From the NCBI GenBank assembly GCA_934339215.1, contig CAKRHU010000032.1, positions 1 to 10,307 on the forward strand: 10,307 bases of DNA, read 5' to 3'. Position numbers and translations under genes: made by a program. Below, piece after piece: positions 1 to 5,283 of the stretch. The notes under the pieces are model-generated. The model saw only the letters and a program-made list of their open reading frames with translations, was not told the origin of the DNA and searched no databases. This DNA is from an uncultured Lacticaseibacillus sp. GTDB lineage: Bacteria; Bacillota; Bacilli; Lactobacillales; Lactobacillaceae. The first letter of the stretch is position 1; each line of letters opens with the position of its first letter.

Positions 1-24
1 CCAGCAGCGATGCTGGGCTTTTTT
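1..24 (+). terminator. Rho-independent terminator of an upstream gene
   Basis: A 6-bp stem (CCAGCA at 1-6 with TGCTGG at 11-16) has a GCGA tetraloop and is followed by GC and six T (19-24). The stem probably continues past the left edge, since the next inner-side base (17) is G. It would end transcription of a gene outside the window. Confidence 0.75.
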
Positions 25-41
25 GCTGCGTGCGCCTAAAC

Positions 42-70
42 GTGTCACGCAAGCGTTTTTCTGTTAGAAT
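42..70 (+). promoter_or_regulatory. Promoter of the TrpX-type transporter operon
   Basis: An extended -10 (TG at 62-63, one base, TAGAAT at 65-70) lies 17 bases after a weak -35 (GTGTCA, 42-47, 4 of 6 to consensus). Transcription would start near 77, leaving a leader of only about 22 nt before the ATG at 99. This leaves no room for a T-box or other riboswitch, although many amino-acid transporter operons carry one. Confidence 0.55.
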
Positions 71-98
71 GGACGAGATAACAATTGGAGGAATTGTA

Positions 99-548
99 AT
101 GGCTAAAATGAACAAAACGCAAATGAAATTAATGCATTATGCGCAACTGATCAACTTGATCATGGATGACACTGAAGCGGAACAAGATCAAATGAGTCCT
201 AAGTTTGACGCCTTGAAGCAAGCCCTACTTGATGGTACGATGGGCGAATTTGACACCGATACTTATGCCAAAACCATTGCCAGTTTCCAAGATGGTACGG
301 ATCACTATGCCAGCATGTTGGAAAAACTGCAAGCGGCTAAGGTGCCAGCCAAGTTGATGGGTAACCACAAGTTGTTGACGCAAGCCTTTGCCGATTTTCA
401 AAAAGGTTGCCAAGATATGGTCGACTCGTTGCATGAGAGCCCAGCACAATTTGATGAAAGTGCCTTTTCCATGGCTGAAGCTGACCAAGATGCCGCATCC
501 AGTCGCTTGATGAAATACATCCAAAAGATCTCCGCAATGATGGGGTAA
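99..548 (+). CDS. Small helical protein of unknown function, first gene of the transporter operon
   Basis: This encodes 149 residues. The ATG at 99 is chosen because GGAGG (87-91) lies 7 bases upstream; an in-frame GTG at 30 would lie upstream of the promoter. I do not recognise a named domain. The protein is rich in Gln, Asp, Lys, Met and Ala, has no signal peptide or membrane segment, and reads as a set of amphipathic helices, so it is probably cytoplasmic. Its stop codon lies 9 bases before the substrate-binding protein gene, whose ribosome binding site overlaps the stop, so the two are co-transcribed and probably translationally coupled. A role linked to the transporter is inferred from position only. 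Confidence 0.8.
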   Translation: MAKMNKTQMKLMHYAQLINLIMDDTEAEQDQMSPKFDALKQALLDGTMGEFDTDTYAKTIASFQDGTDHYASMLEKLQAAKVPAKLMGNHKLLTQAFADFQKGCQDMVDSLHESPAQFDESAFSMAEADQDAASSRLMKYIQKISAMMG

Positions 549-557
549 GGAGCTTCT

Positions 558-1556
558 ATGAAAAGAATGATCGCCTTGATCGTGGCGCTGCTGGCATTTT
601 TAGGCGTCGCGTTCGTGCAAACCGGTGGGGTGCAAACCACCTCCAAACCCAAAACCCCAACTGTCGGCATTTTACAATTAGTGACGCATCCGGCCTTGGA
701 TGCGATCCACAAAGGCATTATCAAAGGCTTGGCGGATAACGGGTATAAAACTGGCAAAGACGTCAAAATCGACTTCCAAAATGCGGAAGCTGATCAAAGT
801 AACTTAAAAACCATGTCCGAGAAATTCGTCAACGAGCACGCGGATGTGATGGTCGGCATTGCCACGCCGGCTGCGCAAGCCTTGGCAGATGCCTCGTCTA
901 AAATCCCGATCATCTTAGGTGCCATCACGGATCCTAAAGGCGCCAAGTTAGTCGACTCCAACACCAAACCAGGTGGCAACATCACCGGGGTTTCCGACCA
1001 AGCGCCAATCAAATCGCAACTGGCTTTGATCCATCAATTGATGCCGCAAGCCAAAACCTTAGGCGTGATTTCAACTTCTTCTGATGATTCCGCCCAAGTT
1101 CAAGCCAAAATGGTCGGCCAACTGGCACCAAAAGCTGGCTTTAAGGTCAAGCAGTACACCATCAGCTCGACCAACGACTTAAACCAAGTCGCCGGGCAAA
1201 TGGTGACCCAAGTGGACGCGATTTTCGTGCCGACGGACAACACCATTGCTTCTGCCATGCAAACTTTAGTTCAAGTGGCCAACACTAGGAAGATCCCTGT
1301 GTTCCCAACGGTGGACACGATGGTCAAACAAGGTGGCGTGGCAACCATTGGCTTGGATCAATTCGAACTCGGCGTGCAAACTGGGAAAATGGTTGCCAAT
1401 GTCTTATCCGGCAAATCCAAACCGGCGACGACGCCAATTCATTTTGAAAAAACTGGGAAGCTGATTGTCAACTTGAAACAAGCGAAACTGCTGGGCATTA
1501 CGATCCCACAATCAGTGATCGATAAAGCCCAAAAATCCGGGGAGGTGTTCCAATGA
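558..1556 (+). CDS. trpX: TrpX-type ABC transporter substrate-binding protein
   Basis: The product (332 residues) is the extracellular ligand-binding component of an ABC importer of the ABC_sub_bind family (PF04392), most like TrpX of streptococci and lactobacilli, for which tryptophan is the assigned ligand. Supporting stretches are VGILQLVTHPALDAIHKG after the N-terminus, VGIATPAAQALA, the AITDPKGA and PGGNITGVSD segments, and the two-lobed fold with VPTDNTIAS. A hydrophobic segment covers residues 4-20 but has no lipobox cysteine, so the protein is probably held by an uncleaved signal anchor or released, not lipid-anchored. The RBS TAAGGAG (546-552) fixes the ATG. It precedes and overlaps the permease gene by 4 bases. 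The family is clear; the ligand is inferred, and tyrosine or another aromatic compound is possible. Confidence 0.88.
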   Translation: MKRMIALIVALLAFLGVAFVQTGGVQTTSKPKTPTVGILQLVTHPALDAIHKGIIKGLADNGYKTGKDVKIDFQNAEADQSNLKTMSEKFVNEHADVMVGIATPAAQALADASSKIPIILGAITDPKGAKLVDSNTKPGGNITGVSDQAPIKSQLALIHQLMPQAKTLGVISTSSDDSAQVQAKMVGQLAPKAGFKVKQYTISSTNDLNQVAGQMVTQVDAIFVPTDNTIASAMQTLVQVANTRKIPVFPTVDTMVKQGGVATIGLDQFELGVQTGKMVANVLSGKSKPATTPIHFEKTGKLIVNLKQAKLLGITIPQSVIDKAQKSGEVFQ

Positions 1557-2452
1557 GTTTAGGCGTATCAGCCATCGGCCAAGGGCTGTTGTATAGCTTG
1601 GTCGGCATCGGCTTATTTTTAACCTTCCGCATTTTGGATTTCCCAGATATGACTGTTGAAGGGACTTTTCCTTTTGGCGCGGCAGTGGCGTGTGCTGCGT
1701 TGACACATGGTGCTAGTCCCATTGTGGCGACGCTATTATCCTTGATCGCGGGGATGGCTGCCGGTGCAGTGACGGGTTTATTGACCACTAAAGGGCACAT
1801 TCCAGTCTTGTTGGCGGGCATCTTAGTGATGACTGGCTTGTATTCCGTAAACTTGCGAGTCATGGGTCGCGCGAACTTGAGTTTATTGCATCAACCGAAC
1901 TTATTTAACGCTGCTTGGCTCAAAGCATTACCCCCATATTTTGATGCGGTGGCAGTGGGGATCGTCGCCTGTCTCGTGATCGTCGCGGTGTTGATTATTT
2001 TCCTCAACACGCAAATCGGCCAAGCCTTCATTGCTGCTGGGGATAATCCAGCCATGGCGCGCAGTCTCGGCATTGATCCTGATCATCAAATGCTGTTAGG
2101 CTTAGTCGTCGGCAATGGCTTGATCGGCTTAGCTGGCGGTTTACTCGCGCAAAACAATGGTTACGCAGATGTGTCCATGGGCACTGGCGTCATCGTGATC
2201 GGCTTAGCGGCGATCATTATCGGCGAAGTCGTGTTCGGCGAGTTGACTTTGAGTCAGCGTTTAGTCGCCGTGGTACTGGGCAGTATTTTGTATCGCTTCG
2301 TGTTGTTAGTGGTATTAGCATTAGGCTTCAACGCTAACGATTTGAAGTTGCTGTCAGCGATCATCTTAGCTTTGGCCATCATGATCCCACAAATCGATCA
2401 CCGCTTGCGTATCAAGCGTACTTTGCGAAATGGGGTGAAAGTCAATGGCTGA
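1553..2452 (+). CDS. ABC transporter permease of the TrpX-type importer
   Basis: This 299-residue integral membrane protein belongs to the branched-chain amino acid/ribose permease-like family (BPD_transp_2). It has about eight to nine hydrophobic segments and the family stretch FPDMTVEGTFPFGAA near residues 27-41, followed by Gly/Ala-rich helices and a GQAFIAAGDNPAMARSLG loop (about 160-180) likely to contact the ATPase. It forms the translocation channel for the ligand delivered by the upstream binding protein, and corresponds to TrpY in streptococcal nomenclature. The ATG sits in an ATGA overlap with the previous stop, with GGGGAGG just upstream, and the end overlaps the ATPase gene by 8 bases, so stoichiometric coupled translation is likely. 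Confidence 0.9.
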   Translation: MSLGVSAIGQGLLYSLVGIGLFLTFRILDFPDMTVEGTFPFGAAVACAALTHGASPIVATLLSLIAGMAAGAVTGLLTTKGHIPVLLAGILVMTGLYSVNLRVMGRANLSLLHQPNLFNAAWLKALPPYFDAVAVGIVACLVIVAVLIIFLNTQIGQAFIAAGDNPAMARSLGIDPDHQMLLGLVVGNGLIGLAGGLLAQNNGYADVSMGTGVIVIGLAAIIIGEVVFGELTLSQRLVAVVLGSILYRFVLLVVLALGFNANDLKLLSAIILALAIMIPQIDHRLRIKRTLRNGVKVNG

Positions 2453-3200
2453 GCAATTAAAACTGGACCATGTAGCAGTGAATGTCGTTGCCGATAACAC
2501 GGTGAAACCACTGCTTTCAGGCATCGACTTGACGCTTGCGCCAGGGGATTATGTTGCAGTGCTTGGGACCAACGGCGCTGGGAAATCCACGATGTTTAAT
2601 GCCATCACCGGCGATATTGAAGTGGCCAGTGGGACCATTACTCTAGCTGGGCACAACATCACGCATGAAAAACCAGAAAAACGGGCGCGCTTGATTGCCC
2701 GAGTTTTCCAAGATCCCAAAATGGGGACAGCGCCGCGGATGAGTGTCGCTGAGAACTTGCTGTTAGCCTCTCGCCGTGGTCAACGCTTAACGTTAGCTTC
2801 ACGTGGGTTGAAAGCGCAAATGGCGCACTTTGAACAACTCGCCGCACAAACTGGCAACGGATTGGAAAAAGCCTTAGACCGGCCGACTGAATCCTTATCT
2901 GGTGGGCAACGGCAAGCTTTGAGTTTGTTAATGGCGACGCTACGCCGGCCAGAATTATTGTTATTGGATGAACATACTGCAGCCCTTGATCCAAAAACCA
3001 GTGCGTCGATCATGTCAGTCACTGATAAGCTGGTCACTCAAGAGCATTTGACTTGCATGATGATCACCCATCACTTGGAAGATGCTTTGAAATACGGCAA
3101 TCGCTTGATCGTGTTGTCGCAAGGGCGCATCATCAAAGACTTCAACGCGGAACAAAAAGCGGCGTTGACCCGTGCGGATTTATTAGATTATTTCGGTTAA
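2445..3200 (+). CDS. ABC transporter ATP-binding protein of the TrpX-type importer
   Basis: This 251-residue cytoplasmic ATPase powers the importer (TrpZ position). All ABC motifs are intact: Walker A GTNGAGKST (41-49), Q-loop Gln89 in VFQDP, signature LSGGQ (151-155), Walker B LLLLDE (171-176) with the D-loop TAALD, and the switch histidine His209 in ITHH. Length is normal for the family. The ATG at 2445 lies inside the end of the permease gene with GGGGTG about 7 bases before it. It is the last gene of the operon; a strong hairpin starts 6 bases after the stop. Confidence 0.93.
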   Translation: MAEQLKLDHVAVNVVADNTVKPLLSGIDLTLAPGDYVAVLGTNGAGKSTMFNAITGDIEVASGTITLAGHNITHEKPEKRARLIARVFQDPKMGTAPRMSVAENLLLASRRGQRLTLASRGLKAQMAHFEQLAAQTGNGLEKALDRPTESLSGGQRQALSLLMATLRRPELLLLDEHTAALDPKTSASIMSVTDKLVTQEHLTCMMITHHLEDALKYGNRLIVLSQGRIIKDFNAEQKAALTRADLLDYFG

Positions 3201-3206
3201 GATTTA

Positions 3207-3250
3207 AAACGCTCCGCAAAGTTGTTCATCAGCTTTGCGGAGCGTTTGTT
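3207..3250 (+). terminator. Terminator of the transporter operon
   Basis: A perfect 15-bp stem (3207-3221 with 3233-3247) encloses an 11-nt loop. The T-tract after it is short and interrupted (TTTGTT), so termination may be partial. The stem also has an A-run on its 5' side, as in bidirectional terminators. Confidence 0.8.
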
Positions 3251-3272
3251 CAATTGATTGTGAGGTTCAAAT

Positions 3273-3710
3273 TTGTCAGATCAAGAATTACAAGCATTGG
3301 TACTGGAAGTGTCGCAGACCAGTTTTCACCGCGCATTCACCAACCAAGCCCATTTTAACACGCGGCTGAAAACCACTGGCGGGCGCTTTTCATTGAAGGA
3401 TCAAAATTTAGATTTTAATCCGACGTTGTTTGCCGCCATCACGCGTGACCAACAACTCGGCATTATCAAACACGAGTTGTGTCATTACCACTTGTATCAA
3501 ATGCATCGTGGTTATCAACATCGCGACGCTGATTTTAAAGCGTTACTCCAAGCCGTCGGAGGCTCTCGCTTTGCCCCAAGTTTACCCCGCGCTGCGAAAT
3601 ATATTTATGTTTGCGCGCAATGTGGGACGCAATATCGCCGCCAGCGCCGCATCGACACGCGCAAATATGCTTGTGGCAAATGCCACGGTAAACTACACCT
3701 GATGCGTTAG
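3273..3710 (+). CDS. SprT-like zinc metalloprotein
   Basis: This 145-residue protein belongs to the SprT family of bacteria (YdcK-like in Bacillus), related to the protease core of eukaryotic Spartan. It carries the zinc-binding HExxH as HELCH (67-71) followed by a downstream His/Asp region (GYQHRDADF, 80-88), and a C-terminal zinc ribbon of two Cys pairs, CAQC (114-117) and CGKC (134-137). The start is TTG at 3273: TGAGG (3261-3265) lies 7 bases upstream, and no ATG or GTG exists near the N-terminus of the fold. It has no evident promoter of its own and begins just downstream of the operon hairpin, so expression may depend on readthrough. The substrate of bacterial members is not well established. 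The 3' end overlaps the convergent acetyltransferase gene by 18 bases. Confidence 0.85.
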   Translation: MSDQELQALVLEVSQTSFHRAFTNQAHFNTRLKTTGGRFSLKDQNLDFNPTLFAAITRDQQLGIIKHELCHYHLYQMHRGYQHRDADFKALLQAVGGSRFAPSLPRAAKYIYVCAQCGTQYRRQRRIDTRKYACGKCHGKLHLMR

Positions 3711-4157
3711 CGTTAAGCTGGCTGGTTCAAAGCCGAGCCGTTGATAGAAGTTGCGGGCGCCAGTGTCTTCGCCTAAGACATTGAGTTGAATGAACTCACC
3801 ATCATGGTCGCGGGTCCAATCAGTGGCTGCATTCAACAAGGCCCGCCCGATGCCTTGTTTGCGCGCATTAGGTGTGACATACAAGTCGATCACAAAACCG
3901 AAGCGGTGAAACACGACTTCGAGATCTGCTTGAGTTTCAGCCATCACCACCAGCAAAAAGCCTAATAACTTGCCATCTGCTTGCGCTAAGAGCACGTCGG
4001 CATTGGCATCTTCAATATAATCTTTAAAGTAGCCGGTTTGATCGATGGGGGCAGGTTGAATGGTTTGCGGTGCCAGTTTGGCCATTTCAGCAGTGAGTTG
4101 TAGATATTGGCGGGCAACAGCAGGCGCATCTTTTGACGTGGCAGTGCGAATGTTCAT
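3693..4157 (-). CDS. GNAT family N-acetyltransferase
   Basis: This 154-residue enzyme would transfer an acetyl group from acetyl-CoA to an unknown amine. GNAT features are visible: an N-terminal MNIRTATSKDAPAVA start, a central beta-strand core (ADVLLAQADGKLLGFLLV), the acetyl-CoA loop as RKQGIGRALL (Q/RxxGxG/A) after VIDLYVTPNA, and the late NVLGEDTGARNFYQRLGFEP motif. The start at 4157 is set by AAGGAGG directly upstream on the minus strand; a longer in-frame reading of 33 more residues to 4256 is unlikely because it crosses the promoter. The gene has its own promoter and is tail-to-tail with the SprT-like gene, sharing 18 bases. The substrate cannot be read from sequence. Confidence 0.88.
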   Translation of the reverse strand: MNIRTATSKDAPAVARQYLQLTAEMAKLAPQTIQPAPIDQTGYFKDYIEDANADVLLAQADGKLLGFLLVVMAETQADLEVVFHRFGFVIDLYVTPNARKQGIGRALLNAATDWTRDHDGEFIQLNVLGEDTGARNFYQRLGFEPASLTLTHQV

Positions 4158-4188
4158 GGCAGCCTCCTTTTTCACCTTGGTTAGGGTA

Positions 4189-4217
4189 ATTGTAGCACGG
4201 GTGAACAGTTTTCTGTT
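4189..4217 (-). promoter_or_regulatory. Promoter of the GNAT gene with inverted repeat at -35
   Basis: On the minus strand an extended -10 reads TGCTACAAT (hexamer at 4194-4189). The -35 position, 17 bases away, holds no good hexamer. It is covered instead by a perfect inverted repeat, AACAG-TTTT-CTGTT (4204-4217), which could be a repressor or activator site. Transcription would begin near 4182. Confidence 0.5.
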
Positions 4218-4321
4218 AGCTTTCAACTTAAAGGCGGCATCACCCTTAGCTGTCAATTTTAAAGATGATGCATACGATTTGTATCATGATTCAATTAATT
4301 GCCAGATTTTATGAAAATTGC

Positions 4322-4351
4322 TTGACGTACGCCCCTGTTTTCCCGTATACT
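4322..4351 (+). promoter_or_regulatory. Promoter of the tRNA-Leu gene
   Basis: TTGACG (4322-4327) and TATACT (4346-4351) are separated by 18 bases, with an AT-rich stretch upstream that could act as an UP element. The predicted start near 4358 lies about 27 nt before the mature tRNA. Confidence 0.75.
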
Positions 4352-4384
4352 ATTTCTTGTGCTTAAGAGCGCAAACAATGATAT

Positions 4385-4469
4385 GCGGGCATGGCGGAAT
4401 TGGTAGACGCGCAAGATTAAGGATCTTGTGGCCGTTTAGGCCGTGGAAGTTCGAGTCTTCTTGCCCGCA
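4385..4469 (+). tRNA. tRNA-Leu, anticodon AAG
   Basis: The 85-nt cloverleaf has a perfect 7-bp acceptor stem (GCGGGCA at 4385-4391 with TGCCCGC at 4462-4468), discriminator A at 4469, and an anticodon stem CAAGA/TCTTG. Its 7-base loop TTAAGGA places AAG at 4419-4421. The long variable arm (GGCC pairing with GGCC) marks a class II tRNA, and the T-loop is TTCGAGT. The CCA tail is not encoded. Anticodon AAG reads CUU directly; if A34 is deaminated to inosine it would also read CUC and CUA. Confidence 0.95.
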
Positions 4470-4483
4470 TCAGTTGTACATCG

Positions 4484-4517
4484 ACTCTCAATCAGAAATG
4501 GTTGAGAGTATTTTTTT
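4484..4517 (+). terminator. Terminator after tRNA-Leu
   Basis: ACTCTCAA (4484-4491) pairs with TTGAGAGT (4502-4509), extendable by a C-G and a T-G pair, followed by A and seven T (4511-4517). A textbook Rho-independent terminator, placed 15 nt after the tRNA. Confidence 0.9.
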
Positions 4518-4538
4518 GCATTGTTTCTGAGCACCAAA

Positions 4539-4567
4539 TTGGCAAGTCCTGCCTTCAATGTTATATC
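4539..4567 (+). promoter_or_regulatory. Candidate promoter of the csbD-like gene
   Basis: TTGGCA (4539-4544, 5 of 6) lies 17 bases before TATATC (4562-4567, 4 of 6). This would give a very short leader with the RBS at the 5' end. The known stress induction of csbD in Bacillus is by SigB; no SigB-type sequence was recognised here. Confidence 0.4.
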
Positions 4568-4589
4568 CTTAAATTAAGGAGGTGACACG

Positions 4590-4784
4590 ATGGCAGACTT
4601 GAAATCAACGAAGGACAAAGCCTTGGGCAAGATCGAAGAAACCACCGGTAAGTTGCTGAAAGATGAGGAAATGGAAGCCAAAGGCAAAGCCAAGCAACTC
4701 AAAGGCGAAGCGAAAGCCAAAGTCGACGAGGCTAAGGATAAAGTCCTCAAGAAGGTCAATGACGAAATTGACAAGCACAAATAG
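4590..4784 (+). CDS. CsbD-like general stress protein
   Basis: This 64-residue, very hydrophilic, Lys/Glu/Ala-rich protein matches the CsbD family (PF05532). It has the family pattern of short repeated helices: KDKALGKIEETTGKLLKDEEMEAKGKAKQ is followed by KGEAKAKVDEAKDKV. Family members accumulate under general stress in many bacteria, but their biochemical role is unknown. The start is set by AGGAGGTG (4576-4583), close to the ideal Shine-Dalgarno. It is monocistronic, placed between the tRNA terminator and a run of hairpins. The stop TAG overlaps the first base of the next hairpin. Confidence 0.9.
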   Translation: MADLKSTKDKALGKIEETTGKLLKDEEMEAKGKAKQLKGEAKAKVDEAKDKVLKKVNDEIDKHK

Positions 4785-4805
4785 TTGACTCGCGACTGAG
4801 TTAAC
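4784..4805 (+). other. First of three hairpins downstream of csbD
   Basis: GTTGACTC (4784-4791) pairs with GAGTTAAC (4798-4805) as 8 bp including one G-U pair, with a 6-nt loop. It begins on the last base of the csbD stop codon and has no T-tract. Confidence 0.5.
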
Positions 4806-4810
4806 TAGCG

Positions 4811-4853
4811 ATACCCCGACACCGCGGTTGTTAGCCGTGATGTCGGGGTATTT
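4811..4853 (+). terminator. Terminator-like hairpin after csbD
   Basis: ATACCCCGACA (4811-4821) pairs perfectly with TGTCGGGGTAT (4841-4851). Inner bases 4823-4827 can pair with 4835-4839, leaving a 7-nt loop. Only three T follow, so it is a strong stem with a weak T-tract. Confidence 0.65.
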
Positions 4854-4878
4854 GGATTGGCGGCGATGGCATGTTCAA

Positions 4879-4911
4879 AGCCCAATCGGCGATGCAACGA
4901 CCGATTGGGCT
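4879..4911 (+). other. Third hairpin downstream of csbD, no T-tract
   Basis: AGCCCAATCGG (4879-4889) pairs perfectly with CCGATTGGGCT (4901-4911) around an 11-nt loop. The sequence after it (TGATCGAC) has no T-run, so it is not an ordinary terminator. It could be a 3'-end stabiliser, part of a small RNA, or a protein-binding inverted repeat. Confidence 0.5.
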
Positions 4912-5051
4912 GATCGACTTGCGCACACATTGAGAGCCGGGTGAATGAACCTCAAATTAAGCAACGCGTTGAAAAAAATTAAAGTGAGAAAAATAAAGAA
5001 TAGTTGACTAATATTAATTTTATATGGCATTTAGATGAGCTTTAGTGGCAG

Positions 5052-5066
5052 ATTATTAAAAATAAT
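5052..5066. repeat. Inverted repeat ATTATT-N3-AATAAT
   Basis: A perfect 6-bp inverted repeat with spacer AAA lies about 75 bp upstream of the -35 of the protease promoter. Because the area is AT-rich, chance is a real alternative. Confidence 0.3.
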
Positions 5067-5099
5067 TTATATTTACTGAAAGCTTTGATCTAGTAGGAA

Positions 5100-5116
5100 T
5101 TGAAACCACTTTTCAA
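5100..5116. promoter_or_regulatory. Candidate operator TTGAAA-N5-TTTCAA
   Basis: A perfect 6-bp inverted repeat with 5-base spacer CCACT (17 bp in total, the size of a typical dimeric regulator site) ends 26 bases before the -35 of the protease promoter. This is a suitable place for an activator. The regulator is unknown. Confidence 0.4.
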
Positions 5117-5142
5117 GGATACCCTCGGTAGATAGATAATAG

Positions 5143-5170
5143 TTGACGGCAGAATTATCCGTGTTAATAT
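5143..5170 (+). promoter_or_regulatory. Promoter of the wall protease gene
   Basis: TTGACG (5143-5148) is followed after 16 bases by an extended -10 (TG at 5162-5163, then TAATAT at 5165-5170). A perfect TATAAT at 5172-5177 has no matching -35 at normal spacing but could serve as an alternative -10. Transcription would begin between about 5177 and 5184. Confidence 0.6.
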
Positions 5171-5172
5171 GT

Positions 5173-5191
5173 ATAATTGTTAGGCAATTAT
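5173..5191. promoter_or_regulatory. Inverted repeat ATAATTG-N5-CAATTAT at the protease transcription start
   Basis: A perfect 7-bp inverted repeat (5173-5179 with 5185-5191) with spacer TTAGG overlaps the TATAAT element and the predicted start point. A dimeric repressor bound here would block RNA polymerase. Confidence 0.45.
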
Positions 5192-5263
5192 TAAATGGTT
5201 ATGTGATTAAAATGTGAGCATGGGCAAGCAAACAGGGAAGCTTGGCTCACAAGTTCGCCTAAC
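5179..5263 (+). promoter_or_regulatory. Structured 5' leader of the wall protease mRNA
   Basis: GTTAGGC (5179-5185) at the predicted 5' end can pair with GCCTAAC (5257-5263), just before the RBS. Inside it, TGTGAGC (5213-5219) pairs with GCTCACA (5245-5251), and CAAGC (5225-5229) with GCTTG (5240-5244), the two helices stacking across a 5-nt bulge (ATGGG). The RBS GAGGGGG (5272-5278) stays unpaired 8 bases downstream. A 5' stabilising element or a regulatory leader are both possible. Confidence 0.45.
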
Positions 5264-5283
5264 TAGAAATTGAGGGGGTATTT

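Larger units (their letters stand above)
4912..5283 (+). promoter_or_regulatory. Long AT-rich control region of the wall protease gene
   Basis: No gene is visible in these 372 bases. A-tracts and AT-rich DNA (about 4965-5100) come first, followed by two inverted repeats, an extended -10 promoter, a third inverted repeat at the start point, and a leader of about 100 nt that can fold. The lactococcal prtP gene has a divergent prtM in this position; here no prtM-like gene is present. Confidence 0.6.

Noticed and set aside
71..98. T-box or other tryptophan-sensing leader ahead of the transporter operon
   Set aside because: The leader is only about 22 nt; no specifier loop, antiterminator or T-box sequence fits.
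3273..3710. Possible late start or pseudogene for the SprT-like protein because no ATG begins it
   Set aside because: TTG with a well-spaced TGAGG gives a full-length family protein with all zinc ligands, so the gene is intact.
4264..4292. Imperfect palindrome around ATAC-GATTT-GTAT upstream of the tRNA promoter
   Set aside because: The arms match for only four bases without gaps, in AT-rich DNA; not convincing as a site.
4318..4530. Open reading frame of 70 codons on the plus strand
   Set aside because: It runs straight through the tRNA-Leu gene and its terminator and has no ribosome binding site; it is chance reading of RNA-gene sequence.
5004..5036. Second promoter using TTGACT (5004-5009)
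   Set aside because: No -10 hexamer lies at 16-18 bases; the nearest candidates give spacers of 11 or 21.
5078..5087. Palindrome AAAGCTTT upstream of the protease gene
   Set aside because: Eight bases is too short to stand out; it could easily arise by chance.
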